Under the pieces are notes generated by a model. That model worked only from the letters and a program-made list of their open reading frames with translations. It did not search any database and was not told the origin of the DNA. Source: Treponema sp. (GTDB taxonomy: Bacteria; Spirochaetota; Spirochaetia; Treponematales; Breznakiellaceae). Taken from it: a DNA stretch of 64,000 bases. The DNA lies in contig WRMC01000001.1 in the NCBI GenBank assembly GCA_009777335.1, forward strand, positions 62,001 to 126,000. Direction: 5' to 3'. Below, one piece after another: positions 46,634 to 55,261 of the stretch; the stretch's first letter is position 1, and each line of letters starts with the position of its first letter. The translations under genes and the position numbers were made by a program.

Positions 46634-47911
46634 TTATCTGACCCTGTAGAGCCGGGGGGGGCTGCTCCCCTCCCAGGTGATGATCAGGGGCTTAGGGCCT
46701 ACCTCGAAGACCGGCGGTAGGGGCCGGCTCTGGCCGGTGTTGATGTCGTAGACCAGGGCGGGACCCACCAGGTCCAGGCTCAGGTTCTGGGTGTAGGGCC
46801 TGTCGTTCCAGAGGATCAGGGTATGGGACCCCTCCCCATCGCTAAAGCAGAGGCTGACGATATCGGGGCCCACCTCCCTCATGATAAAATCTTCCATATA
46901 ATAGGTGCCAGGCAAGAGGCGGGCACAGAGCTCATAGGCCCAGGCAGCATCCTTGCGGCTATAGTCGGGATAGAGGAGGCCAAAGAACTGTTCAGAGTCC
47001 CTGGGGTTCTCTATCGGTTCCCCCAGATTATGGTGATCAAAAAGCTCATACCATAAGAGGGCCCGGGCACCCCGGGCGGCCGCACCGCTGATGGTCTTGA
47101 CCACATAGGAGGAGTAATCTTCCAGGGAGACCCGGGTGGGGTACCAGCCCCCGGTGGGGTAGCCCACCTCGGTGATCCAAACCGAGCCGGAAAAACCTAT
47201 GCTTGAGAGGGTCCGCAGAAAGCGGTCATGGACTCTCATGGAGCCCTGGGGGTTTATGGCATAGGGGTGGAAGGCCAGGCCGTCCAGGTGTTCCATGCCC
47301 CCGGCCCTGGCCATGCCCCTGATAAAAAAGCCGGGGGATCTCCAGAACCCGCCTCCCAGAATATAGGCCTCGCTGTGGGTCTCCCTGATCTTCTCTGCGG
47401 TCCGCCGGGAGAGCTCATAAAACTCCCTGTTAGTTCCCCCCCAGAACATAAAGTTGGGCTCATTCCAGATGCCCCATACCGAGACCCGGTCCTGAAAGTG
47501 CCTGACCGTTTCTTCCACATAATTCAAAAAGAGGGGGATCTCCTCCCTGGCTATGTAGGGCCGGCTTTTCCGCTTGCTTTCGAGAAAGGAGGTATCATAG
47601 GCCAGGATGGCGATGACCTCGAAGCCCTCCGCCAGGGCGGCATCTACAAAGCCATCGTAGTGGGAAAAGTTAAAGACCCCATCGGCATTCTCTATGCGAT
47701 CCCAGTAGAAGGTATCGAGGATCCAGCGGACCCCCATCTCATGAAGGATCTGGTATTCTTCATCGGTCTGGCGGCTCCCCGCATGGACCATGCCAAAAAA
47801 ATCCTCCGGGACTCGGACTGGGTCCCCCGCCCCGCCTCTGGGCAGGGGGGTACTGGTACAAGAGGAGGCTAAAAGACCCAAGATGATGAGGGTGTGGATG
47901 AAAGCTTTCAC
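46634..47911 (-). CDS. Clan GH-A glycoside hydrolase-like lipoprotein (GH39/GH5-like)
   Basis: The 425-residue protein has a lipoprotein signal (MKAFIHTLIILGLLASSC) and a TIM-barrel with the clan GH-A catalytic pair: acid/base Glu in WGIWNEPNFMFWGG and nucleophile Glu in VWITEVGYP. A short beta-sandwich follows. The spacing is closest to GH39-type xylosidases, but the substrate is open. It is probably anchored in the envelope facing the periplasm. The GTG start overlaps the nitroreductase stop (GTGA). Confidence 0.75.
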   Translation of the reverse strand: MKAFIHTLIILGLLASSCTSTPLPRGGAGDPVRVPEDFFGMVHAGSRQTDEEYQILHEMGVRWILDTFYWDRIENADGVFNFSHYDGFVDAALAEGFEVIAILAYDTSFLESKRKSRPYIAREEIPLFLNYVEETVRHFQDRVSVWGIWNEPNFMFWGGTNREFYELSRRTAEKIRETHSEAYILGGGFWRSPGFFIRGMARAGGMEHLDGLAFHPYAINPQGSMRVHDRFLRTLSSIGFSGSVWITEVGYPTGGWYPTRVSLEDYSSYVVKTISGAAARGARALLWYELFDHHNLGEPIENPRDSEQFFGLLYPDYSRKDAAWAYELCARLLPGTYYMEDFIMREVGPDIVSLCFSDGEGSHTLILWNDRPYTQNLSLDLVGPALVYDINTGQSRPLPPVFEVGPKPLIITWEGSSPPRLYRVR

Positions 47912-48423
47912 TTAGGCTGCCCCAGTTTGCTGTAGGACACCCGCTCTTGAAAGCTCATCTTGGTGCGCCGGGAGCCGGGGCCATCGGGGCGGCCCAGGGG
48001 AAGCACCACCCAGAGATGGCAGTCCTCGGGAGCCCCCAGGACCTTTAGGGCCCCCTTCTGCTTGTCTTCGTCAAAGTAGGGGCCGTCCAACCAGAGGGAA
48101 GCATAACCCAGGGCCGTGGCCGCCAGGAGCATCTGGGCCGCAGCGGCGGAGTAATCTTCCACCTCGAAGGTGTGCTTGCCCTGGGTAAGGAGGGCTATGG
48201 CTGCCGGGGCGGTCCTCATCCCCTGGGTGGGAGCCACCTGGCAGAGGGCATCAACTTCCTCTCTGTTCTTTAAAATGATCAATTTTACGCATTGGCTGTT
48301 TCCGCCAGTGGGGGCGCTCAAGCCCGCCTGGGCTATCTTTTCAAGATCCTCCAGGGGGACCGGATCGGGTAGAAATCCCTCCTTGTGGGAGTATCGTTGG
48401 GCTATCACTTCGAAAAAATCCAT
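47908..48423 (-). CDS. Nitroreductase-family flavoprotein
   Basis: I use the ATG at 48423, with GGAGG upstream, giving MDFFEVIAQRYSHKEGFLPD and 171 residues. The FMN-binding features are RYSHKEF-like near the start, LSAPTGGNSQ, and the C-terminal VVLPLGRPDG. Family members reduce nitro compounds, quinones or flavins with NAD(P)H. It overlaps the glycosidase gene by four bases, although the functions seem unrelated. Confidence 0.87.
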   Translation of the reverse strand: MDFFEVIAQRYSHKEGFLPDPVPLEDLEKIAQAGLSAPTGGNSQCVKLIILKNREEVDALCQVAPTQGMRTAPAAIALLTQGKHTFEVEDYSAAAAQMLLAATALGYASLWLDGPYFDEDKQKGALKVLGAPEDCHLWVVLPLGRPDGPGSRRTKMSFQERVSYSKLGQPK

Positions 48424-48498
48424 GCTGCCTCCTTCAATTTTACAGTGTAGCACAGAGTCCAATAGAATCGAAGGGCAGGAAAAAAGGTTTTACTTTTC

Positions 48499-48517
48499 AG
48501 ATATCTGATGATATAAT
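48499..48517 (+). promoter_or_regulatory. Palindrome and -10 box abutting the start of the GHL-type gene
   Basis: A perfect 10-base palindrome CAGATATCTG (48499-48508) lies directly before TATAAT (48512-48517), which ends six bases before the ATG. No Shine-Dalgarno is present, suggesting a leaderless start with an operator in the promoter spacer. Confidence 0.4.
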
Positions 48518-48523
48518 GTTATA

Positions 48524-50668
48524 ATGGCTAAGCAATGGTATCAAGAAAATCTGCGGTTTATGCAGACGGTTCTCCGGGAATGTGACATCATCGACTACGA
48601 TGCCGCCGCTCTCGTAAACTACATGAAAGAGGCGGGGGCCAATACTCTGGTGGTAAATGCCGGAGGGGTCATAGACTTTTTCCCCTACCCCTCGGAAATG
48701 GGGAACCTGAATAAATTCTATAAAGATGAGATCCTCCCCGGCATCTGCGCCGAGATCCGCCAGGCGGGGATGAGGGTCATCTTGCGGGTGGACTTTAGAG
48801 GGGTGGAACCCCGGCGCTACCAGAAGCACCCCGACTGGTTCTCCCTGGACCAGCATGGAAAGCCCCGCATAGGGACCGCCTATAGGGGAACGGTGGTCCA
48901 TAGGCCCTGTTACAACTCCTACTACACCAACGAGCATGCCGAAAGCTTTATCGACTACCTCATGAGGACCTACGACATAGACGGGATCTGGCAGAACTCC
49001 CTGGGCTTTGACGCCGGGCCCTGTTACTGTAAGCGTTGCAAGAAGCTCTACCGGGAAGCCACGGGGAAAGAGATCCCCACCCTAAGGGAAGGGGAAGGCC
49101 CCTCTGCCCTGGAGGGGCCCCTCTTTGCGGAGTACCGGGCCTGGAAGATCATCCAGGCCGATAGGCACATAGAGCGGATGCGGGGGGCGGTAAAAAAATA
49201 CGGCGAAGACAAGGCCTACTGCGCCGAGATCTTTGACCTCTACAACGATTCCTTTTCCCGCTCCACCGGGATAGACCATAGCAACGCCAAAAAGAGTTTT
49301 GACTTTATCGTAAGCTGTGTCTTTCTGGGCAGAGGCGGGGGGGCCGGCAGCCGCATCTGGGATGTGATCCACAACTCGGCCACCACCATTCGCTTTTCCC
49401 GGGCCCTGGACCCCAAGAAGCAGCCGGTCCTGGTGACCGGGGGGAATGGGACCCGCTGGCGTTATGTGAAAGACCCCAGCCTGGAAAGCCGCCTTTGGAT
49501 GTGGCAGATCGCCAGCGTGGGGGGAGGAATCTGGAACTGCTACTTTAACGGCCAGCACCCCGCCCAGACCCACGACAGGCGGAACGCCTACATAGAGAAG
49601 GATGTCTACAGCTACCTGGCCAAACATTCCAGCTTAATCTCCGACACCATTCCTTCCATGGATGTAGCTATCTTTTATTCCGGGGCCACCAAGGACAGGC
49701 TCCTCAGAGGGGATGAACAGGCCGATGACTACGGCCTCTATATCCGGGGGATAGAGCGGGTCCTTTTGGAGAACCATATCCAGTACGGCTTTGTCAGCGA
49801 CCTGGACTTGAGCCCCGAGAAGCTCCGGGGGGTAAAGGCCCTGCTCCTGCCCAATACGGCCTACTTATCGGACCGGGATATTAAGATCATCCAGGACTAT
49901 GTGGCCCAGGGAGGGGGCCTTTTGGCCTCCCGCAAGGCGGGCCTCTTTGACGAAAGGGGACAAGAGCGGGAGGACTTGGGCTTTAAAGACCTTTTGGGGA
50001 TCAGCTATACCGGCCAGGAGATTGATACTTCCTACGATACCTTCCAGCTTATCCGGGACAAAGCAAACCCGGTCTTTAAGGACCTGGGGGACACGGACAT
50101 GCTGATGAATGGGGGGACCTCGGTCCTGGTTAGCCTGGAGAGGGAAGACTACAAAGCCGCGGCCACCCATATCCCCATGATCCACAACCAGCCCCCTGAG
50201 TATGCCTATATCCCCGACATGGAAACCGACTACCCCACCATAGTCACCGGGGAGTACGGCCAGGGCAGGATAGTCTATTTTTCATTCCCCATGGAGGCCC
50301 TCTGTTTTTACAATGGCCATGAGGACTTTACCGAGGTCTACAAGAATGCCCTGGATTACGCCACCGGTAGCGATTACCTCATCGAGGCCCGGGCCCCCCG
50401 GACTGTCCACGTGAACATGATCGAAAGCCAGGGGGACGCCAATCACCTGGTGATCGCCCTGGTGAACAGCACCGGAAGTGCCCAGAGGCCCATGAAAGAA
50501 ATCGTCCCCGTGGAGGTGGAACTCCGCGTCCCCCTGAGGGGGAGGAAGTTGGTCCGCTCCCAGGTCCTCTGGGGGGAGGGCCTCGAAATTAAAAGTGCCC
50601 CAGGGGAGGTCTGTATCACCATGAAGGCCCTGGGAGAATTTGCCAGCTTCGAATTGCAATTAAAATAA
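48524..50668 (+). CDS. Predicted cytoplasmic glycosyl hydrolase (GHL6-like barrel with beta-galactosidase-type trimerisation domain)
   Basis: The 714-residue protein starts MAKQWYQENLRFMQTVLREC, like hypothetical glycosyl hydrolase 6 proteins. It has a TIM-barrel of about 370 residues, including a CYCKRCKKLY cysteine cluster and DGIWQNSLGFD. A Rossmann-like domain resembling the beta-galactosidase trimerisation domain (about 375-590) and a C-terminal beta-sandwich follow. There is no signal peptide, so it acts on imported oligosaccharides. The substrate is unknown. It appears to have its own, possibly leaderless, promoter. Confidence 0.7.
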   Translation: MAKQWYQENLRFMQTVLRECDIIDYDAAALVNYMKEAGANTLVVNAGGVIDFFPYPSEMGNLNKFYKDEILPGICAEIRQAGMRVILRVDFRGVEPRRYQKHPDWFSLDQHGKPRIGTAYRGTVVHRPCYNSYYTNEHAESFIDYLMRTYDIDGIWQNSLGFDAGPCYCKRCKKLYREATGKEIPTLREGEGPSALEGPLFAEYRAWKIIQADRHIERMRGAVKKYGEDKAYCAEIFDLYNDSFSRSTGIDHSNAKKSFDFIVSCVFLGRGGGAGSRIWDVIHNSATTIRFSRALDPKKQPVLVTGGNGTRWRYVKDPSLESRLWMWQIASVGGGIWNCYFNGQHPAQTHDRRNAYIEKDVYSYLAKHSSLISDTIPSMDVAIFYSGATKDRLLRGDEQADDYGLYIRGIERVLLENHIQYGFVSDLDLSPEKLRGVKALLLPNTAYLSDRDIKIIQDYVAQGGGLLASRKAGLFDERGQEREDLGFKDLLGISYTGQEIDTSYDTFQLIRDKANPVFKDLGDTDMLMNGGTSVLVSLEREDYKAAATHIPMIHNQPPEYAYIPDMETDYPTIVTGEYGQGRIVYFSFPMEALCFYNGHEDFTEVYKNALDYATGSDYLIEARAPRTVHVNMIESQGDANHLVIALVNSTGSAQRPMKEIVPVEVELRVPLRGRKLVRSQVLWGEGLEIKSAPGEVCITMKALGEFASFELQLK

Positions 50669-50687
50669 ATTAAAAATGTATGTGCTG

Positions 50688-50736
50688 CCCTGGGCACCGC
50701 TGCTCCTCCGGCGGGGCCCAGGGTTAGCTTTATTTT
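50688..50736. terminator. Terminator between convergent genes
   Basis: The stem CCCTGGGC (50688-50695) pairs with GCCCAGGG (50716-50723), with further pairing CCGC/GCGG inside, then TTAGCTTTATTTT on the plus strand. On the minus strand an AT-rich tract follows too, so it may serve both genes. Confidence 0.65.
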
Positions 50737-51641
50737 CCCTTATCGTAGGGTTGGCCTACGGCGCGGGGGGCATAGTCCTTGCCGCTGAAGATCACCAGGG
50801 TTAAGAGGGTGATAACATAGGGGAGCATACTGAAAAACTCCGAAGGGAGGATCCGTAAACTTTCCACGTTAACGATGGTAACAGCCAGGGCCGACGAAAA
50901 GCCAAAGAGGAGGGAGGAACCCAAAACCCCCAGGGGGAGCCAGCGCCCAAAGGATACGGCCGCCAGGGCGATAAAGCCCCGGCCATTAATAGAGGTGGTA
51001 GAGAACTGGATGTCCTGGGTAAGGACCACACAGGCCCCCGCCAGCCCGGCCAAAGCCCCGGAGATGAGAACCGCCATATAGCGGATCTTGATCACATTGA
51101 CCCCCGCCGAGGCCAGGGCCTGGGGATGTTCCCCCGCGGCCCTCAGGCGGAGCCCCCAGGGCCTCTTATAGAGCATAAAGGCCGCGAGGCACACGATGGC
51201 CAGGGCTATCCAGGCGGTGGGGTAGACCCCTCCAAAACCTATCCTCATGCCCATGCGGTAGTTGACCGTCCGGTCTTGCTGAAAGAGGAGCTGGCAAAAG
51301 AAGACCGTAATCCCCAGGGAGAGGAGGTTGATCCCCGTCCCCGAGATGATCTGATCGGCCCGGAGGGTGATGGAGACAAAGGCGTGGATCATGGAGAAGA
51401 GGCAGCCCATGATGGCCGCCAAAACCAAGGCCAGGGGGATGGAGAAGCCTATGCTCTGCTCGAATAGCACATGGGTGGTGGCGGCAGTCATGGCTCCTAT
51501 GACCATGAGGCCCTCGAGGGCTATGTTTACCACCCCCGCCTTTTCGCAGATCATGCCTCCTATGGCGGCAATGAGGATGGGGGCGGTCATCATGAGGGTG
51601 GCCGGCAGCATGCGCAGCAGGGTTTGAAGGATATCAATCAT
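50730..51641 (-). CDS. ABC transporter permease, nucleoside/BMP type (second subunit)
   Basis: The 303-residue protein has about eight hydrophobic membrane segments and the BPD_transp_2 family motif GMICEKAGVVNIALEGLMVIGA. It is the shorter permease of the RbsC-like class that works with BMP/PnrA binding proteins on nucleosides. Its start overlaps the other permease by eight bases. The stop falls inside the AT tail of the terminator hairpin. Confidence 0.88.
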   Translation of the reverse strand: MIDILQTLLRMLPATLMMTAPILIAAIGGMICEKAGVVNIALEGLMVIGAMTAATTHVLFEQSIGFSIPLALVLAAIMGCLFSMIHAFVSITLRADQIISGTGINLLSLGITVFFCQLLFQQDRTVNYRMGMRIGFGGVYPTAWIALAIVCLAAFMLYKRPWGLRLRAAGEHPQALASAGVNVIKIRYMAVLISGALAGLAGACVVLTQDIQFSTTSINGRGFIALAAVSFGRWLPLGVLGSSLLFGFSSALAVTIVNVESLRILPSEFFSMLPYVITLLTLVIFSGKDYAPRAVGQPYDKGK

Positions 51642-52851
51642 GGGTAGCTCCTGGGGGAGGTTCGGCCCTCTGGGGAGGGGGCGGGTCCGAAGTAATCTGG
51701 GCCGAACCCTGGGCCTGATCTTTCCGGGCCCGTTCTTTCATCTGCCATTCGGCCAATAATTTTACCCCCGCCCTGAGGGCGATAAAGACCACGATAAGGC
51801 CCATGATGATGACCGTGATCTCCCGGGGGATCTGACGGCTCTCCATCAGGGGCTGGGCCGAGCGGAGCATCCCAAAGAGGAGCCCCGCCAGGGTGATACC
51901 CAGGGCAGAAGAGTTCCCCACCAGGGCAACGGCGATGCCGTCGAAGCCAAAGCCGTCCTGGCCGCTTAAGACCCGGCCATGGGTAAAACTGCCCAGGACT
52001 ACCACCGCCCCGGCGAGGCCCGCGAAGGCCCCGGCTATGGCCATGGCAGAGGTTATATTGGCCTGCACGTTGATGCCCCCGTAACGGGCGGCCTCGCGGT
52101 TAAAGCCCGTGGCCCTCAGCGAAAAGCCCAGATTAGTCTTTTCCATTATAAGCCAATAAAAGAGGAGGGCCAGGATGACAAACCAGATCCCGTGGTTAAG
52201 CCGGGAATAATTTGTTAGGGATTCTATCCAGCCGCTTGAGAGCCTAACGGTGGCAGGGAAGTCTGGGGTCCTAAAGGTGCTGGTCCCGGGGATCCGGGAG
52301 GTCAGGATCCGCGAGAGAAAGAGGGCGATGTAGTTCATCATGATGGTGGCCACCACCTCCGAGACCTTGAAGCGGGCCTTAAAGTAGCCCACGATCCCCC
52401 CCCAGAGGGCCCCCGCCAGGGTGGCCGCCAGGACCGCCGAGATGGCGTGGAGGCCCGGGACCTGGGGGAGGTAGAAGGCCGCAAACTGGGCGGCGGTGAT
52501 GCCCGCCACATACTGGCCCTCGGCTCCTATGTTAAAAAGCCCGGTCCGGGCAGCGAAGCCCATGGAGAGGCCGCAGAGGATCAGGGGCATGGAGGAGGTG
52601 ATCCATTCCCCTATGTGGCGCTGGTTCCAGACCAGGGCCCCGGTCCGGCGATGGACAGAGAAGCCGGTGACGCTTTGGATGATCCCCTCTATCATGCCCA
52701 GGGGGTTGCGGCCCACGATGATAATCAGGATGGTTCCCATAAGGAAGCCCAAGAGGACCACCGTTACCGATACCCGGCTGTTGGTCTTGGTGAAGGCATC
52801 GAGGATTCGGTATCGAAGTTTATCTCCCGATTGGCTTAAGTCCCTAGGCAC
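51634..52851 (-). CDS. ABC transporter permease, nucleoside/BMP type (first subunit)
   Basis: The 405-residue permease has eight to nine membrane segments and the motif GFAARTGLFNIGAEGQYVAG. An about 30-residue hydrophilic Pro/Gln-rich C-terminal tail follows. It pairs with the shorter permease. The ATG overlaps the ATPase gene by eight bases. Confidence 0.88.
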   Translation of the reverse strand: MPRDLSQSGDKLRYRILDAFTKTNSRVSVTVVLLGFLMGTILIIIVGRNPLGMIEGIIQSVTGFSVHRRTGALVWNQRHIGEWITSSMPLILCGLSMGFAARTGLFNIGAEGQYVAGITAAQFAAFYLPQVPGLHAISAVLAATLAGALWGGIVGYFKARFKVSEVVATIMMNYIALFLSRILTSRIPGTSTFRTPDFPATVRLSSGWIESLTNYSRLNHGIWFVILALLFYWLIMEKTNLGFSLRATGFNREAARYGGINVQANITSAMAIAGAFAGLAGAVVVLGSFTHGRVLSGQDGFGFDGIAVALVGNSSALGITLAGLLFGMLRSAQPLMESRQIPREITVIIMGLIVVFIALRAGVKLLAEWQMKERARKDQAQGSAQITSDPPPPQRAEPPPGATHD

Positions 52852-54367
52852 TGGCTACTCCTCCCATCATGGCTCCGATCTGACGCTCCTGGGCATCCCG
52901 GGCATCAACCACCCCCACGATGCGGCCCTTGGAGACCGCGGCGATCCGGTCACAGAGCCCCAGGATCTCGTCCAGTTCGAAGGACACCAGAAGCACCGCC
53001 CTCCCCTTGTCCCGCTCGGCGATGATCCTGCCGTGGATGTATTCTATGGCCCCCACATCAAGACCCCGGGTGGGCTGGGCGACGATGAGGAGATCGGGGC
53101 TCAGGTCTATTTCCCGGGCTATGACCACCTTCTGCTGGTTCCCCCCGGACATGGAGGCCGCCAGGGTGGCCGGGCCATTGGCAGCCCGGATATCAAAGTC
53201 GGCGATGAGGTCTTGGGCATGCCGGTGGATCAGGGGGAAATTAAGGAAGCCCCCGGTCCCCGAGTAGGGAGGGCGATCGTAGGATTTAAGGATCAGGTTT
53301 TCTTCCAGGGCGAAATCCAGGACCAGGCCGTGGCGGTGGCGATCCTCCGGGACCAGCCCCAGGCCGCTCTCGTTCCGGGCCCGGATAGGGAGGTTAGTAA
53401 TATCCCGGCCCTTCAGCAGAATCCGGCCGGATTGAACGGGAAGGAGCCCCGCTATGGCCGCCACCAGTTCGGACTGGCCGTTCCCGTCCACCCCGGCGAC
53501 CCCTACCACCTCGCCGGAACGGACCTCCAGGCTGAGGTCCTGTACGGCCGGAACCCCCCGGGATCCGATGACACTGAGGTTCTGAATCTGGAGCACCTCG
53601 GCTCCCGGTTTGGGGGGCTCCTTTTCTATCCTAAAAGAAACCGAACGGCCCACCATGAGTTCCGCCAGGGTTTGCTCGCTGGTCTGAGCTACATCGACGG
53701 TGTCTATGTACTTTCCCCTGCGCAGGATGGTACAGCGGTCGGCGGCGGCCTTTATTTCCCGCAGCTTGTGGGTGATAAAAACAATGGTCTTGTCCTCGGC
53801 CTTGAGGCGGCGGAAGATGTTAAGGAGCTCGTCGATTTCCTGGGGGGTAAGGACCGCCGTGGGTTCGTCGAAAATTAAAATGTCCGCATCCCGGTAGAGG
53901 ATCTTGAGGATCTCTACCCTCTGCTGCATCCCCACGCTGATGTCTTCGACCCGAGCTTTTGGGTCCACCGCCAGGCCATAGGTCCTGGAGAGTTCCCCCA
54001 CCCGCTGCTCGGCCCTGTGGAGGTCCAGGTTCCCCCAGGGCTTGGAGGGTTCCAGTCCCAGGACTATGTTTTCGGTGACGGTAAAATTATGGACCAGCTT
54101 AAAATGCTGGTGGACCATGCCTATGTGGAGGGCCGTGGCATCGTTGGGGTTCCGGATACTGACTTCTTCCCCCCGGATCTTGATAAGGCCCCCATCGGCT
54201 TCGTAGAGGCCAAAGAGGATGGACATGAGGGTGGACTTCCCCGCCCCGTTCTCTCCCAAGAGGGCATGGATCTCCCCCTGGTCAACCCGAAGATCAACCC
54301 GGTCGTTGGCGATGATCCCCGGGAAGATTTTAGTAATCCCCAACATCTCAATGGCAGGCTGCAACAT
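52844..54367 (-). CDS. Duplicated ABC ATPase of a nucleoside-type importer
   Basis: The 507-residue protein has two ATPase halves, as in RbsA/NupO. The first has Walker A GENGAGKST and Walker B LIFDEPTAVLT; the second has degenerate Walker A GVDGNGQSE and LLIVAQPTRGLDVG. With the two permeases this makes a complete importer core, like PnrC-E of T. pallidum. The start has GAGGAACC upstream and a -10-like TATACT 35-40 bases before it. The likely binding protein lies 4 kb away. Confidence 0.92.
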   Translation of the reverse strand: MLQPAIEMLGITKIFPGIIANDRVDLRVDQGEIHALLGENGAGKSTLMSILFGLYEADGGLIKIRGEEVSIRNPNDATALHIGMVHQHFKLVHNFTVTENIVLGLEPSKPWGNLDLHRAEQRVGELSRTYGLAVDPKARVEDISVGMQQRVEILKILYRDADILIFDEPTAVLTPQEIDELLNIFRRLKAEDKTIVFITHKLREIKAAADRCTILRRGKYIDTVDVAQTSEQTLAELMVGRSVSFRIEKEPPKPGAEVLQIQNLSVIGSRGVPAVQDLSLEVRSGEVVGVAGVDGNGQSELVAAIAGLLPVQSGRILLKGRDITNLPIRARNESGLGLVPEDRHRHGLVLDFALEENLILKSYDRPPYSGTGGFLNFPLIHRHAQDLIADFDIRAANGPATLAASMSGGNQQKVVIAREIDLSPDLLIVAQPTRGLDVGAIEYIHGRIIAERDKGRAVLLVSFELDEILGLCDRIAAVSKGRIVGVVDARDAQERQIGAMMGGVASA

Positions 54368-54754
54368 GACGGTTCCTCATTACCCTTTCTGCCTCAAGTA
54401 TACATCGGGTGGGGGATATTATCCATATGATATGAAAAGATGATTATGAAGGTAGGGTTGATCTCGCCACAACCCTGCAAAATCCAAGACCTCTATACTC
54501 CTTCACCGCTGGACAAAAACATGCCCCTAGCGGCTCGAACGGCCTGCATCCCATACTCCCTGTCTAATGTATATAAATTTTTTCAGCAGCCGAAGTCGCC
54601 GCCAGGAGCATTTTTTGCTCCAGCTGAGCAAGCACTGAGCGGTTGGACTGAGAAGAGCCTATCATAATCCATCCTACAGATGATGGTGGGTGGGAAAGAG
54701 TGATGTAATATGCAGACAAAGATGTCAGACACCCGTTTGTTGTCGGCAAACAAA

Positions 54755-54805
54755 ACAGGACACTTTGCATGTTTTCTATTTTGAAAAACATGCATTTTGT
54801 CCTGT
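54755..54805. repeat. Long imperfect palindrome
   Basis: ACAGGACA...TGCATGTTTT and AAAAACATGCA...TGTCCTGT form a roughly 20-bp stem with few mismatches around a TATTTT-type loop. It lies in family B copy 3 just before A2. Confidence 0.7.
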
Positions 54806-54837
54806 TCCCAAAATCATTGCTTTACGACTTGGTGATG

Positions 54838-55177
54838 TAGTTTGATCTCGCCACTTAGGTGATCAAACACGGGGAGGGGTGGGGGCTGCTTGGGGCTAGG
54901 TAATATCGGCGCATACATGCGCAGGGTTCTCCGCCGGAACCCCCACCGAGGCTCGTATGAGCCGAGGTTCCCCTCTGGAAGGAGACCTCGAGAAAAGCAG
55001 AATGGGAAAATGAGAGAAGCTCCGGCATCCAGTATGTGCGAGAAAAGCTGAACGCAATGATAGAATACAAGAAACTGGGTGCCGGGGGCTCCGTAGGCGG
55101 GTTCACCTCAATTCCTAGACCTGAGCGGCACACACCCCTCATGGGGGTATATTTTTTTTGGTGGCGAGATCAACCTA
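54838..55177. mobile_element. Family A MITE-like element, copy A2, nested in family B copy 3
   Basis: The 340-bp element has ends TAGTTTGATCTCGCCAC (54838-54854) and GTGGCGAGATCAACCTA (55161-55177). Read on the minus strand it shares with A1 the block running from AGGAATTGAG past the CCGGCA(T/C)CCAGT / ACTGGATGCCGG hairpin. It differs from A1 in the distal third. No transposase is encoded. Confidence 0.8.
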
Positions 55178-55261
55178 CAGGTTCCTGTCCAGCGCGAGCT
55201 GGGTGTGCTGGGTAGGTCTTGGGTTTGAATAGGTTGTGGCGAGATCAAACCTACGTAACAA

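Larger units (their letters stand above)
54484..55222. repeat. Family B inverted-repeat element, copy 3, interrupted by A2
   Basis: Ends are CCAAGACCT (54484) with a 14-base spacer to CGCTGGACAAAAACAT, and AGGTCTTGG (55214-55222) with a 19-base spacer to CGCTGGACAGGAACC when read inward. The left 190 bases match copy 1 (minus) and copy 2 (plus). Subtracting A2 leaves about 399 bp. A cruciform-capable palindrome lies at 54755-54805. Confidence 0.75.
54453..55253. mobile_element. Family A-ended composite repeat holding nested elements
   Basis: The 801-bp unit has extended inverted ends: TAGGGTTGATCTCGCCACAACC (first 20 bases at 54453-54472) and its counterpart at 55232-55253. Similarity continues for about 40 bases to CCAAGACCT on both sides. 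Within lies family B copy 3, and within that family A copy A2. The ends again start and finish in TA. It separates the ABC operon from the LarA-like gene and has no protein-coding gene I can support. Confidence 0.7.
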
